From NCBI GenBank assembly GCA_019449655.1, contig JAHQXD010000003.1, positions 43,441-90,480 of the forward strand: a stretch of 47,040 bases of DNA. Reading direction: 5' to 3'. The notes under the pieces were generated by a model. That model was not told where the DNA came from. It did not search any database and was given only the letters and a program-made list of their open reading frames with translations. The translations under genes and the position numbers were made by a program. Source of the DNA: Ferrigenium straubiae (lineage in GTDB: Bacteria > Pseudomonadota > Gammaproteobacteria > Burkholderiales > Gallionellaceae). This document shows, piece after piece, positions 35,267 through 46,106 of the stretch; within the stretch, counting starts at the first letter, position 1, and each line of letters opens with the position of its first letter.

Positions 35267-36084
35267 TGCTTCATTGCGGCCCCTTCCAACTCGACCTCTC
35301 CCGCCCTCTCGTCATGGGCATCGTCAACGTCACGCCCGATTCGTTCTCCGACGGCGGGCAGCATCTGCAACGTGAAACCGCAATCGCCCATGCGCGGCAA
35401 CTCATTGAAGACGGCGCGGACATCCTCGACATCGGCGGCGAATCCACCCGGCCCGGCGCACAGCCGGTCACCCTGCAGGAGGAACTGGATCGCGTGCTGC
35501 CGGTCATCGGGGGGCTCAGCGGCATCCCGGTACCGATCTCGATCGACACCTGCAAGCCCGAGGTGATGCGCGCGGCGCTCGCCGCCGGGGCGAACATGGT
35601 CAACGACATCGACGCGCTGCAGGATGCAACCGCAATGCAGATTGTCGCAGCGAGCGACGCGGCAATCTGCCTCATGCACAAGCAGGGCGCCCCGCAGACC
35701 ATGCAACGGCAACCGCATTACGAGGACGCCGTCGCTGAGGTCACGGATTTCCTGCACGGACGCATCGCCGCCGCCGAAGCTGCCGGGATCGCGAAAGAGC
35801 GCATCGTCATCGATCCGGGCTTTGGCTTTGGCAAGGCGCTGGCGCATAATCTCGACCTGCTGCGAAACCTCGACAGGCTGCACGAACTGGGCGTGCCGGT
35901 GCTGGCCGGAATGTCGCGCAAGGCTATGCTCGGCGCGATCACCGGGCAGGATGTGGACCACCGCATGGCGGCGAGCGTGGCGGCAGCGCTGATCGCGGTG
36001 CAGCGCGGAGCATCCATCGTGCGCGTGCACGACGTGCGCGAAACGGTGGATGCGCTTAAAATCTGGAATGCAGTTAATCCGTAG
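35266..36084 (+). CDS. folP: Dihydropteroate synthase
   Basis: FolP joins 4-aminobenzoate to dihydropterin pyrophosphate in folate synthesis and is the sulfonamide target. The 272-residue product is full length, with [17 protein letters not shown], the pterin-site motif [23 protein letters not shown]-like [16 protein letters not shown], the segment [20 protein letters not shown] and [11 protein letters not shown]. The ATG at 35266 gives the family N-terminus but has no ribosome site because repeat DNA abuts it. A GTG at 35182 in frame would give a 28-residue leader encoded by the repeat. Translation may depend on coupling or read from that start. Confidence 0.95.
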   Translation: MLHCGPFQLDLSRPLVMGIVNVTPDSFSDGGQHLQRETAIAHARQLIEDGADILDIGGESTRPGAQPVTLQEELDRVLPVIGGLSGIPVPISIDTCKPEVMRAALAAGANMVNDIDALQDATAMQIVAASDAAICLMHKQGAPQTMQRQPHYEDAVAEVTDFLHGRIAAAEAAGIAKERIVIDPGFGFGKALAHNLDLLRNLDRLHELGVPVLAGMSRKAMLGAITGQDVDHRMAASVAAALIAVQRGASIVRVHDVRETVDALKIWNAVNP

Positions 36085-36146
36085 GAGCGCAATTTATTGC
36101 GCGAACAATTCGTTCTGACCGATCGCGCAATGAATTGCGCTCCTAC
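36081..36146. repeat. REP-like palindrome, GTAGGAGCGC family, copy 2
   Basis: GTAGGAGCGCAATTTATTGC then GCGAAC on the left and GATCGCGCAATGAATTGCGC then TCCTAC on the right form a symmetrical pair, each arm with its own stem. It begins at the folP stop codon and ends 18 bases before the glmM start. It shares GTAGGAGCGCA with the copy at 21913. Confidence 0.88.
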
Positions 36147-36164
36147 AACGTTCAAGGTGTTCTT

Positions 36165-37517
36165 ATGAGCAGAAAATATTTCGGAACTGACGGCGTGCGC
36201 GGGCGCGTGGGTGTGCATCCCATCACGCCGCAATTCGTGATGCACCTGGGCTATGCGGCGGGCAAGGTACTGGCCAGCGCCGAGCATACGCAGGGCGAGC
36301 GCCCCGGCGTGCTGATCGGCAAGGACACGCGCATCTCCGGCTACATGCTGGAATCGGCGCTCGAAGCCGGGCTGATCGCGGCGGGCATCGACGTGTACCT
36401 CGCTGGCCCCGTGCCGACACCGGCGGTCGCCTACCTGACCCGCGCGTTGCGCCTGCAGGCGGGTGTCGTGATCTCCGCCTCGCACAATCCCTTCGATGAC
36501 AACGGCATCAAGTTCTTCTCCGGTCGCGGCGCAAAGCTGCCCGACGAAACCGAGCGCGCCATCGAAGCGGAACTGGATCACCCGATGCAGACCAACCCTT
36601 CGGAGAACCTCGGTAAGGCCAGGCGCCTCGACGACGCGGCCGGCCGCTACATCGAATTCTGCAAGAGCACCTTCCCCTGCGAAATGAACCTGCGCGGCCT
36701 CAAGATCGTCGTGGACAGCGCGCACGGCGCGGCCTACCACATCGCGCGCCACGTATTCCACGAGCTCGGCGCGGAAGTCATCGCCATCGGCGCCGAACCT
36801 GACGGCAAGAACATCAACGACGGCTACGGCGCGACCAAGCCCGCCAACCTGCAAGCGACCGTGGTCCAACACAAGGCCGACCTCGGCATCGCGCTGGACG
36901 GCGACGGTGATCGCCTGATCATGACGGACGGCACCGGGAAACTCTACGACGGCGACCAGTTGCTGTATGTCATCGCCAGGCACCGCCAGGCGCAAGGCAA
37001 AATGCAAGGCGGCGTGATCGGCACGCTGATGACCAACCTCGCCTTCGAGCACGCCATGCAGAAGCTCGGCATCCCCTTCCAACGCGCCAAGGTCGGCGAC
37101 CGCTACGTGATGGAACTGCTGCAACAGAACAACTGGCAACTCGGCGGCGAGAACTCCGGCCACATCATCTGCCTCGACAAGCACAGCACCGGCGACGGCA
37201 TCGTCTCTGCGCTGCAGGTGCTGCACGCGCTGCGCGCCACCAACCAGACACTCGTGCAGGCCGCACATGACCTCGCGATGTACCCGCAGGTGCTCATCAA
37301 CGTCAAGGTTACCGGCAAGGCGGCCGCGCTGCTGGAGCAGCAGGCGGTCAAAGCCGCAGTCGCCGATGCCGAACGCGAACTCAACGGCAAGGGACGCGTG
37401 CTGCTGCGGCCCTCGGGCACCGAGCCGTTGTTGCGGGTGATGGTGGAGGGGGAGGATGGGGAGTTGGTTAAGCGGTGTGCGGAGGGGATTGCGGGAGTGG
37501 TGAGGGACGCGGCTTAG
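36165..37517 (+). CDS. glmM: Phosphoglucosamine mutase
   Basis: GlmM converts glucosamine-6-phosphate to glucosamine-1-phosphate for UDP-GlcNAc and so for peptidoglycan and LPS. The 450-residue product begins [20 protein letters not shown], has the active-site phosphoserine in [18 protein letters not shown] near residue 104, the metal loop [11 protein letters not shown], the sugar-binding [20 protein letters not shown], and the phosphate-binding [15 protein letters not shown] at the end. ATG 36165 has AAGGTG upstream; the longer in-frame start lies in repeat DNA. The last 50 bases overlap a convergent gene. Confidence 0.97.
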   Translation: MSRKYFGTDGVRGRVGVHPITPQFVMHLGYAAGKVLASAEHTQGERPGVLIGKDTRISGYMLESALEAGLIAAGIDVYLAGPVPTPAVAYLTRALRLQAGVVISASHNPFDDNGIKFFSGRGAKLPDETERAIEAELDHPMQTNPSENLGKARRLDDAAGRYIEFCKSTFPCEMNLRGLKIVVDSAHGAAYHIARHVFHELGAEVIAIGAEPDGKNINDGYGATKPANLQATVVQHKADLGIALDGDGDRLIMTDGTGKLYDGDQLLYVIARHRQAQGKMQGGVIGTLMTNLAFEHAMQKLGIPFQRAKVGDRYVMELLQQNNWQLGGENSGHIICLDKHSTGDGIVSALQVLHALRATNQTLVQAAHDLAMYPQVLINVKVTGKAAALLEQQAVKAAVADAERELNGKGRVLLRPSGTEPLLRVMVEGEDGELVKRCAEGIAGVVRDAA

Positions 37518-37998
37518 CGAATAGCTCATGCTTAGGGGCATGATTACCAAAAAGCCAGAAGGCTAAGCTGAAGATAGCGCCGCTTAATATAAACCAACCA
37601 TAAAAATTTGCTGAATATTTGCATCGATTACAAATTTTTTTCATTCGTGGTGCTGGTAAAGAATTCAAAACAAATTGCGCCACTCTATTGATACGACCTA
37701 ATTCCTTAATATCTTTAATTCTCCCGCAACTAGCGCAACAGAACTTATCAAACAAGTCATCGGGCAGCCATTTCCCACAGTTTGGGCAGTGTTCTGTATA
37801 GAGAATTGAATACCAGTTTTCGTCGGCCTCAGTGATTTTGTGTTTGCATGCTGGGCAGTGATAGACCTTCAAATCGTTTAAACTGTCTGCACACCTATTA
37901 ACTTCGCTGGATTTGGGAGAGGAATTTCTTGAGGCAAGAAAAGTAGCTCCCAACAGCAAGAAAACTACAAATAATGCTGTAATCCAAACAGTCATCAC
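37468..37998 (-). CDS. Membrane protein with cytosolic zinc ribbons
   Basis: I do not recognise a named family. The 176-residue product has an N-terminal membrane segment ([20 protein letters not shown]), a Cys-rich middle with four CxxC-type pairs (CPAC, CPNC, a pair in KFCCASCGR, and CNRC), then a second membrane segment ([19 protein letters not shown]) and a short tail. The Cys pairs would hold one or two zinc ions. Base composition is AT-rich compared with its neighbours, suggesting acquisition. The last 16 codons overlap glmM on the other strand, which explains the Pro-rich tail [14 protein letters not shown]. Confidence 0.65.
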   Translation of the reverse strand: MMTVWITALFVVFLLLGATFLASRNSSPKSSEVNRCADSLNDLKVYHCPACKHKITEADENWYSILYTEHCPNCGKWLPDDLFDKFCCASCGRIKDIKELGRINRVAQFVLNSLPAPRMKKICNRCKYSANFYGWFILSGAIFSLAFWLFGNHAPKHELFAKPRPSPLPQSPPHTA

Positions 37999-38068
37999 TT
38001 ATGAAATCCCCAATTTATTGAGCAGCATCGTAGCATGGTAACTACGGCTATGAATATGACTTGGGGTC

Positions 38069-38147
38069 GTAGGTCGGGTTAGCGTAGCGTAACCCGACAC
38101 CCATTCCGCATCTTGTCTGGTTACGCCCGATGGGCTAACCGACCTAC
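38069..38147. repeat. REP pair of the GTAGGTCGGG family
   Basis: GTAGGTCGGGTTAGCGTAGC then GTAACCCGAC on the left and GGTTACGCCCGATGGGCTAA then CCGACCTAC on the right form a head-to-head pair. The GTAGGTCGGG head is the same as that beside the RAYT gene at 4147. It ends three bases before the gluQ stop. Confidence 0.88.
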
Positions 38148-38150
38148 CGA

Positions 38151-39114
38151 TCATGCTGTCGCGGAAAATTGCCGACATCCATTCATCCTCTCCGGCTGCC
38201 AATGCTCCACCGCCCATGCCAGCACCTCCCCCACCCTCCCCTCCCGCAATTCTGCGGGCGGTTGCTGGCGCAGGAATTCCAGCACGGCAAGCAGCGTCGC
38301 GACCGCAGCGTCGGTGGCAATGGCAGGTGCGAGGGTCTGCTTGCTGAGCTTCTCGCCCTGTGCGTTCACCGCGATGGGCAGGTGCATGTAATGCGGCGCA
38401 GGAAAACCGAGCAGATGTTGCAGATATATCTGGCGCGGGGTGGAGTGCAGGAGGTCGGCACCGCGCACCACGTGGGTGATACCCTGGAACGCATCGTCCA
38501 CGACCACCGCAAGCTGGTAGGCGAATAGGCCGTCGGCGCGCTTCACGACGAAGTCTCCGATCTCGGTTTCGAGGTGCTGGGCGATATGGCCTTGCAGGGC
38601 GTCGTCGAATTCGATTATTGAGCTGTTCGGACTGAGCCTGTCGAAGTGGCCCTCACGCCCTTCGACAAGCTCAGGGCGAACGGAGGGAAAATTGTCGGTG
38701 CGCACCCGCCATGCGGGCGTGCTCCTCTCGTGCGACAAGCCATTGCGGCAAGCCCCCGGATAGACGAAGCCGTCGATGCCGTGTAGCGCAGAGTCAGCGA
38801 TTTCCTTACGCGTGCAGCAGCAGGGATAGGCTGCGCCGCTTTCCTTCAATCGTTGCAGCGCTTCTTCGTAGACAGGAGTGCGCCAGCTCTGGTAGATGAT
38901 CTCCCCGTCCCAGTGCAGGCCGAAGGCTTCGAGGGTGCGCAAGATGCCATCCGCCGCGCCCGGCACGCAGCGCGGCGTGTCGAGGTCTTCCATGCGCACC
39001 AGCCAGGTGCCGTGATGTTTTTTTGCGTCGAGATAGCTGCCGACCGCGGCAGCGAGGGAGCCGAAATGCAGGGGGCCGGTCGGAGAGGGGGCGAAGCGCC
39101 CCCTATAGGCTGGG

Positions 39115-39140
<26 letters not shown>
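38151..39140 (-). CDS. gluQ: Glutamyl-Q tRNA(Asp) synthetase with in-frame repeat insertion
   Basis: This paralog of glutamyl-tRNA synthetase attaches glutamate to queuosine in tRNA-Asp. The 329-residue product has the HIGH-like motif RFAPSPTGPLHFGSLAAAVG, the zinc-type Cys cluster CCCTRKEI with a later C, the KMSKS-like GEKLSKQTLAP, and lacks an anticodon-binding domain. Residues about 152-172 (SVRPELVEGREGHFDRLSPN) are encoded by an FDKLRANG-type palindrome inserted in frame in the loop between VRTDN and IIEFDDALQGH; most relatives lack it. The start is TTG at 39140, overlapping the clpA end, with GGAG upstream; TTG at 39125 is an alternative. Confidence 0.92.
38625..38684. repeat. FDKLRANG/VRPELVEG repeat inside gluQ
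   Basis: GTTCGGACTGAGCCTGTCGA on the left and CCTTCGACAAGCTCAGGGCG then AACGGAG on the right match the two arms of the repeat at 10721. Its length is a multiple of three in effect, as the gluQ frame continues undisturbed. The arms lie 15 or so bases apart and can form a hairpin in the mRNA. Confidence 0.9.
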
Positions 39141-41367
<2,227 letters not shown>

Positions 41368-41368
41368 C

Positions 41369-41677
41369 TTAAATTCCCTCCATACCGCATCGTAGTGGAT
41401 GCCCGTGCTGTTTCGCAAATGCCGATACCTGGGCAACCTTGGTTTCGGCGACATCCAGCGAGTACACCCCGCACACCGCCGAACCTTCGTTGTGGACTTT
41501 GAGCATGGTTTGCAGCGCGCGTTCACGGTTCATTGCAAAAAAGCGCTGCAACACCTCAATCACAAAGTCCATCGTGGTGTAGTCGTCATTAAACAAAATC
41601 ACCTTATACATGCGCGGCGGCCTTGTTTTGGCGCGTTCCGGCACAAGCACCGAGCTGTTTTGCTGTTTAATCGCCAT
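41369..41677 (-). CDS. clpS: ClpA adaptor protein ClpS
   Basis: ClpS delivers N-end-rule substrates to ClpAP. The 102-residue product has a flexible N-terminus, then the core RPPRMYKVILFNDDYTTMDF, with the Asn-Asp pair of the N-degron pocket, followed by VIEVLQRFFAMNRERALQTM and VHNEGSAVCGVYSLDVAETK, where the His is another pocket residue. The start MAIKQQ at 41677 gives the usual length; an in-frame start eight codons upstream is possible. It is the first gene of clpS-clpA-gluQ and is divergent from the cold-shock gene. Confidence 0.96.
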   Translation of the reverse strand: MAIKQQNSSVLVPERAKTRPPRMYKVILFNDDYTTMDFVIEVLQRFFAMNRERALQTMLKVHNEGSAVCGVYSLDVAETKVAQVSAFAKQHGHPLRCGMEGI

Positions 41678-41774
41678 AGATCCCAGTGACCATTCTGACA
41701 CTCTCTTCGGACACTATACTTGATGATTAACGGTGCTTTTTCAAGCCTAATCGGAAAATATTTAATAAACCCTC

Positions 41775-41804
41775 TTGACGGTATCGACGAAACAAGAGTA
41801 AAAA
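41775..41804 (+). promoter_or_regulatory. Candidate promoter of the cold-shock gene
   Basis: TTGACG (41775-41780) is a strong -35; TAAAAA at 41799-41804, 18 bases downstream, is a weak -10. If used, the leader is about 108 bases long, in keeping with the long leaders of cold-shock mRNAs. A second possible promoter nearer the gene is not ruled out. Confidence 0.4.
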
Positions 41805-41878
41805 GCGCGCTGGTGTTTGATTCAAAGTATCTGCAGTACTGGTTTTGCCGTGTGCGATCTTATGACTCAAACAGTTTC

Positions 41879-41902
41879 GCGGGGGAGCTTCCCCGCTTTT
41901 TT
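41879..41902 (+). terminator. Terminator-like hairpin in the cold-shock leader
   Basis: GCGGGGG and TCCCCGC pair around AGCT, followed by six T residues. This is a textbook intrinsic terminator, yet it lies directly before the AAGGAAG ribosome site of the cold-shock gene. It may end an upstream transcript or control read-through into the gene. Confidence 0.7.
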
Positions 41903-41918
41903 GTAAGGAAGTAAACAC

Positions 41919-42122
41919 ATGGCAACTGGTACAGTAAAATGGTTCAACGATGCAAAAGGTTTTGGTTTTATCACTCCCGATGACGGCAGCGAGGATTTGT
42001 TCGCACACTTCTCCGCCATCAACATGAGCGGATTCAAGTCACTCAAGGAAGGCCAGAAGGTCAGCTTTGAAGTGGTGCAAGGACCCAAAGGCAAGCAAGC
42101 CTCCAATATTCAAGCCGCCTAA
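41919..42122 (+). CDS. Cold-shock protein, CspA family
   Basis: This 67-residue single-strand nucleic-acid-binding protein is a complete cold-shock domain: [20 protein letters not shown] holds RNP1 (KGFGFI), and DLFAHFSAI holds the RNP2-type motif. The C-terminus [16 protein letters not shown] is standard. It acts as an RNA chaperone; whether it is cold-induced is not known. AAGGAAG is well placed before the ATG. The leader contains a terminator-like hairpin and the gene is followed by an intrinsic terminator, so it is a single-gene unit. Confidence 0.96.
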   Translation: MATGTVKWFNDAKGFGFITPDDGSEDLFAHFSAINMSGFKSLKEGQKVSFEVVQGPKGKQASNIQAA

Positions 42123-42164
42123 CCAGCGGTTTTTTGTTGCAATAGATATGTTGCAATGAATGAA

Positions 42165-42193
42165 GCCCGGCACGTAAGCGCCGGGCTCTTTTA
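42165..42193 (+). terminator. Intrinsic terminator of the cold-shock gene
   Basis: AGCCCGGC and GCCGGGCT pair around an 8-base loop, followed by CTTTTA, 42 bases after the stop codon. It also lies downstream of the convergent HD-domain gene. Confidence 0.75.
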
Positions 42194-42256
42194 TTTGCGG
42201 GTTGGCGCTGCATTTGCCTACTCCAACCGGCACTGCCCGGTTAACGGAAAATCCCC

Positions 42257-43183
42257 TCATCCCTGCGCAATCAGGGCTTCCGTCTTCTCCACGATCCCGC
42301 CGCGCTTCAGCATGGAAAGATACTTCGTCTCATTGAGCGCTGTCACCTTGTCCAGGTAGGCGATGTTCTTCTCGGTGGACTCCAGGTAGTAGTTGTTCTC
42401 CACCCCAAACCTGTCCTTGAAATGGAATGCCAGCCTGGCATGGATGCCACCCAGCTCACCGTCAAGCTTTTGCCGGGTGACTTCATAGAAATTCCGGGTC
42501 TTGCGCAGCAGGTCGTGGATGTTCTGGAAGCTCCCGAAATGCGCTTCCTCGAATTCCAGATACAGGAACAGCAGCTTCTCCAGATAGGTGCGGTCGGCCA
42601 TTTGCCCCGTCAAATCGGCGGTGCTGACGATTTGCCCGAGCAAGCGAGTGCGCTCGTCGGGAAAATGAATTTTGGATATAGACAAGGCCGGGTCGGTACA
42701 GAGAATGATAAATTTCAGACGGGTTGCCAGCTCGGGCGGCAGGTGCCGGTCGGCAACATAGCGCTGCATGAATTCAATGCCCCGGTTCACATGGCTTTGC
42801 GTGTATTGCGCACCGGTGCCCGATTCTTCGCCTTCCCGTTGCGCGTAGCCGATATCGTGCATCAGGGCAGCCATCATGATCAGGGTCATTTCGTCGTCGG
42901 CCAGCCGGGTATCCGAAAGATGCACGCCATGCATCAGCCGCACGGCGCACAGGAAGACATCCAGCGTGTGGTGCAGGTCGTGGTATAGCGTTCGGATGGG
43001 GCAATAGCCGGGGTATTCGCCGCGGAACAGGCGCACCACGTCATCGAAAGCGGCACGTGCAACGGAGAAATCGTATGCGGGGCTGATGCGCCTAACGATC
43101 CCGGCTGCCCTGGACCAGACCTCTTCCGGGTTGCCGTTGGCAAAAAGATTGTTGATCTCGGCAGAGGTCGGGGTATTTTCCAT
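42257..43183 (-). CDS. HD-domain phosphohydrolase resembling class I cyclic-nucleotide PDE
   Basis: The 308-residue cytosolic product carries an HD metal-dependent hydrolase domain. It has LYHDLHHTLDVFLCAVRLMH at about 66-85, then LMHDIGYAQREGEESGTGAQ with H109-D110. The distal acidic residue may be in VSTADLTGQMADRTYLEKLL. The YHxxxHxxDV pattern followed by an AALMHDIGY box resembles the class I 3',5'-cyclic nucleotide phosphodiesterases (YHNxxHAxDV then CHDxDH), which are rare in bacteria. The N-terminal 50 residues and the C-terminal 90 are of unknown character. It may turn over a nucleotide messenger; this is inference. It is a single gene flanked by non-coding stretches. Confidence 0.75.
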   Translation of the reverse strand: MENTPTSAEINNLFANGNPEEVWSRAAGIVRRISPAYDFSVARAAFDDVVRLFRGEYPGYCPIRTLYHDLHHTLDVFLCAVRLMHGVHLSDTRLADDEMTLIMMAALMHDIGYAQREGEESGTGAQYTQSHVNRGIEFMQRYVADRHLPPELATRLKFIILCTDPALSISKIHFPDERTRLLGQIVSTADLTGQMADRTYLEKLLFLYLEFEEAHFGSFQNIHDLLRKTRNFYEVTRQKLDGELGGIHARLAFHFKDRFGVENNYYLESTEKNIAYLDKVTALNETKYLSMLKRGGIVEKTEALIAQG

Positions 43184-43331
43184 GATTATTATTCAGTACA
43201 GAAAGTGGTTAAGTTCGTTTCCCGCTGCTGTTAATCCTGCAAATCAAGACACCAGAACAAGCCGTCCCTTCTCCAGCTAGCCACCATGATATTCGGGCGG
43301 CGCAGCAAAGATCAACCCATCCCCTTTATCG

Positions 43332-44192
43332 TCAATGCGCGTAGCGCCTGATGAAAGCCAACACCGCATCGCGATACTCGACCCCGCCCACCGCGCCGTT
43401 GTTGCTGTGCTCGCCGCCCTCGATCAGCACGAGCGTCTTGGGTTGCGGCGCAGCCTCGAACAATTGTTTGGCCATGCCGGCCGGCACTTTCTGGTCCCAG
43501 GTGCCGTGTATCAGCAGCAGCGGGACTTTCAGTTGCGCAATCTTCTGCAGCGACTCGAAGCGCTGGTTCAGCAACAGGCCGATCGGCAACAAACCATGCT
43601 TCAACTCGCCCATCGCCCGCATCGAGGTAAAGGTGCTTTCGGCAATCAGCCCTGCCGCCTCGGGATGCCGCACCGCCAAGTTGATGGCGACCGCACCGCC
43701 CAGCGAATGGCCGTAGATGAAGGCCTGCTGAGGCTTCACGCCGCGCTGCCCGAGCAGGTATTGCCAGGCGGCCTCGGCATCCTCATAGACCTTGGCCTCG
43801 CTGGGTTTGCCGCCCGTGCTCTTGCCGTAGCCGCGATAGTCCACCAGCAGCAGGTTGCAGCCCAGCGCGCGGAAGCGCAACGCATTTTCCAGGTTGTAGC
43901 CGATGTTGCGGAAATTACCGTGCAGGTACAACACGGTAGGCGCATTGTTTTGATTCTGCTCCGCCGGAATCCACCAGGCGTACAACTCGCCGCGCTCCGC
44001 GCCGTTGCCGGAAGGGATGCGCAACTCCTCGAAGGTCACGCCAAGCCGCGCCGGAGTGGTCTGCAACACCGCATCCGGTTCAAAGATGCTATCCAGCTGG
44101 GTATCCCATATGTCGTAGACGCGTGCCGACGCGTAGGCCACGAGCAGCAACGCAACCAGTGCGCCGATGCGGCGCATGGCCTGTTTACTCAT
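43332..44192 (-). CDS. Alpha/beta hydrolase with N-terminal membrane anchor
   Basis: The 286-residue product has an N-terminal hydrophobic anchor (IGALVALLLVAYASARVYDI) and a serine hydrolase fold. The nucleophile elbow is FIYGHSLGGAVAINLAVRHP (Ser in GHSLGG), the oxyanion region is PTVLYLHGNFRNIGYNL, the acid is in LLLIHGTWDQKVP and the His in EGGEHSNNGAVG. It resembles YfhR/BEM46-like hydrolases (S9/S33 group) whose substrates are unknown; the active site probably faces the periplasm or lies at the membrane. It overlaps the dnaQ stop by four bases (44189-44192), and so belongs to the gloB-side operon region. Confidence 0.9.
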   Translation of the reverse strand: MSKQAMRRIGALVALLLVAYASARVYDIWDTQLDSIFEPDAVLQTTPARLGVTFEELRIPSGNGAERGELYAWWIPAEQNQNNAPTVLYLHGNFRNIGYNLENALRFRALGCNLLLVDYRGYGKSTGGKPSEAKVYEDAEAAWQYLLGQRGVKPQQAFIYGHSLGGAVAINLAVRHPEAAGLIAESTFTSMRAMGELKHGLLPIGLLLNQRFESLQKIAQLKVPLLLIHGTWDQKVPAGMAKQLFEAAPQPKTLVLIEGGEHSNNGAVGGVEYRDAVLAFIRRYAH

Positions 44193-44887
44193 GCTTTTTC
44201 CAGCTGCAGCCAGAGGCAGTTGCTTTTGCTCGCCTTGTCGATGTCGGCAAGCTGCTGCGCGTGCTCGGCCAATTCTTCCGCACTGGCTTGCAGCACGCGC
44301 AATGCGGGGCGTGACGCATCGGTGCTCAACAACGCGGGCTGGCGCATCGGCTGCACTTCCACCTCGCCGAGCAGGCTCTTCTGCCCGCGCGTCATGGCGA
44401 AATACACCTCAGCCAGCAGTTCGGTATCCAGCAGCGCGCCGTGCAGGGTGCGATGCGCATTGTCGATCTCGTAGCGGCTGCACAACGCGTCCAGGCTGTT
44501 CTTCTTGCCAGGATGCATCTCGCGCGCGAGCTTCAGCGTATCCGTCACCCCGTTCGGCAGCGGCGGCAGGCCGAGCAGTTCCAGCTCATGATTGAGAAAA
44601 CCGATATCGAACGGCGCGTTGTGGATAATCAGTTCCGCCCCCTCGATGAACTCCAGGAAACCGGCGACGATATCGGCGAACTTCGCCTCATTCTGCAGGC
44701 GCTCATAGGTCAGTCCATGCACCGCCGCCGCCCCCGCATCGATCTCGCGCTCGGGATTGAGATAACGGTGAAAGCGGCGCAGCGACACCTTGCGCCCGTC
44801 CAGCTCGATCGCCGCCAGCTCGATGACGCGATGCCCCTGCCTGGGGTCCAGCCCGGTAGTTTCCGTATCCAGCACGATCTTACGCAT
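44189..44887 (-). CDS. dnaQ: DNA polymerase III epsilon subunit (proofreading exonuclease)
   Basis: DnaQ is the 3'-5' exonuclease that proofreads in the replicase core. The 232-residue product has ExoI ([20 protein letters not shown], with the D-x-E), ExoII ([20 protein letters not shown]) and ExoIII ([20 protein letters not shown], with His and Asp) motifs. The C-terminal tail that contacts the alpha subunit is present. It overlaps the rnhA 3' end by eight bases and the following hydrolase by ATGA. The order rnhA-dnaQ is conserved, although here both genes point the same way, unlike the divergent pair in E. coli. Confidence 0.97.
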   Translation of the reverse strand: MRKIVLDTETTGLDPRQGHRVIELAAIELDGRKVSLRRFHRYLNPEREIDAGAAAVHGLTYERLQNEAKFADIVAGFLEFIEGAELIIHNAPFDIGFLNHELELLGLPPLPNGVTDTLKLAREMHPGKKNSLDALCSRYEIDNAHRTLHGALLDTELLAEVYFAMTRGQKSLLGEVEVQPMRQPALLSTDASRPALRVLQASAEELAEHAQQLADIDKASKSNCLWLQLEKA

Positions 44888-45335
44888 TGCCTTGCTCCTG
44901 TATCAGTTCCACGCCGCGGTTCGCCAGCTCGTCTGCACGCTCGTTGCCGTCGTGTCCGGCGTGCCCCTTGACCCACACCCATTCGATGTCGTGCTGCGCC
45001 GCAAGTGCGTCCAGCCTGCGCCACAGGTCCTCGTTCTTCACCGGCTTCTTGTCCGCCGTCTTCCAGCCGCGCTGCTTCCAGCCATGTATCCAGGCACTGA
45101 TGCCCTGCTGCACATATTTGGAATCGGTGTGCAGGCGCACATGGCAATGGCGCTTCAATGCCTCCAGCGCCGAGATTGCCGCAAGCAGTTCCATGCGGTT
45201 GTTGGTGGTATGCGCCTCGCCGCCGAACAGCTCGCGCTCCTTGCCCTTGCTGCACAGCAGCGCACCCCATCCGCCCACGCCGGGGTTGCCCTTGCATGCG
45301 CCGTCGGTAAATATTTCAACTACATCTTTATTCAT
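44880..45335 (-). CDS. rnhA: Ribonuclease HI
   Basis: RNase HI degrades the RNA strand of RNA-DNA hybrids. The 151-residue product has all catalytic residues in context: Asp in [20 protein letters not shown], Glu in [16 protein letters not shown], Asp in [16 protein letters not shown], and His-Asp in [20 protein letters not shown]. The basic handle region ([20 protein letters not shown]) is typical of the E. coli-type enzyme. The start at 45335 overlaps the methyltransferase stop by ATGA, so it is translationally coupled. Confidence 0.98.
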   Translation of the reverse strand: MNKDVVEIFTDGACKGNPGVGGWGALLCSKGKERELFGGEAHTTNNRMELLAAISALEALKRHCHVRLHTDSKYVQQGISAWIHGWKQRGWKTADKKPVKNEDLWRRLDALAAQHDIEWVWVKGHAGHDGNERADELANRGVELIQEQGNA

Positions 45336-46084
45336 TGCGGATCGGTCCCGTTGCGCTGCGTAATCTTGTTGTTCAATTTGGGCGCGACCGGCAGCAGCTT
45401 GCTCACCAGCCTCTCGTTCCACTGCGGCTTGATCAGCCGCATCCCGGGCACACGCTTGACCGCGTGCAGAAAGTACACCCCGCCGCTCACCGCCCACCAG
45501 CGGTCGCCCGCCTTTTCCATGAAGGCATAGCGCTCCAGCCATTTGGCCTTGCGAAACGGCGGCGCGTAGGCGGCGAAACGCCCGCCCGCCACCTCGAAGC
45601 CGAGCAACGCCAGCCAGTCCTTCATGCGCGTCAATGAGATGAAATGGCCGTTCCACGGATAGCCTTGCTTGCAGCCGAGCGCGCGGCGCAAGCCCCAGAG
45701 GCTGCGCGGATTGAAACCGCTGATGACGAGGCTGCCCTCCGGCATCAGCACCCGCTCCACCTCGCGCAGGATCTGGTGCGGATTCTCGGAAAACTCAAGG
45801 ACATGCGGGATCAGCACCAGATCCAGGCTGGCGCTATCGAAAGGCAGTTCGGCACAGCACAGGCGCACCGAATTTCCCGGCTGGTTGCCCGCGCTGAAGC
45901 GCAGCGGCATCCGGTTTCTGCGCAGGAAATCGTACTCGGGCAAGCCGAGCTGCAGCGCGTTGTAACCGAAGATATCGCTTACCGTGCGGTCGAAATACGC
46001 CTGCTCGCGCGCCAGCACATAGCCGCCCTGCTCGGTGGCGAACCACTCGCTCAAACTTCGCGCGGTTAACTTACAATTCGGCAT
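45332..46084 (-). CDS. SAM-dependent methyltransferase, type 11
   Basis: The 250-residue cytosolic product lacks a clear glycine-rich motif I but has the rest of a class I methyltransferase: the motif-IV-like [20 protein letters not shown] and the post-motif [20 protein letters not shown]. This family is consistently found between gloB and rnhA in beta- and gammaproteobacteria (YafS in E. coli), but its substrate is unknown. ATG 46084 is chosen because the product then begins [20 protein letters not shown], as in relatives. It is divergent from gloB with only 22 bases between starts, so promoters overlap. Confidence 0.88.
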   Translation of the reverse strand: MPNCKLTARSLSEWFATEQGGYVLAREQAYFDRTVSDIFGYNALQLGLPEYDFLRRNRMPLRFSAGNQPGNSVRLCCAELPFDSASLDLVLIPHVLEFSENPHQILREVERVLMPEGSLVISGFNPRSLWGLRRALGCKQGYPWNGHFISLTRMKDWLALLGFEVAGGRFAAYAPPFRKAKWLERYAFMEKAGDRWWAVSGGVYFLHAVKRVPGMRLIKPQWNERLVSKLLPVAPKLNNKITQRNGTDPQ

Positions 46085-46106
46085 CGTCCATTTTCCAATT
46101 TGTCCC

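Noticed and set aside
37468..37517. glmM C-terminus judged frameshifted because of the convergent overlap
   Set aside because: The GlmM C-terminus ([15 protein letters not shown] and after) is normal in sequence and length, so the overlap belongs to the other gene.
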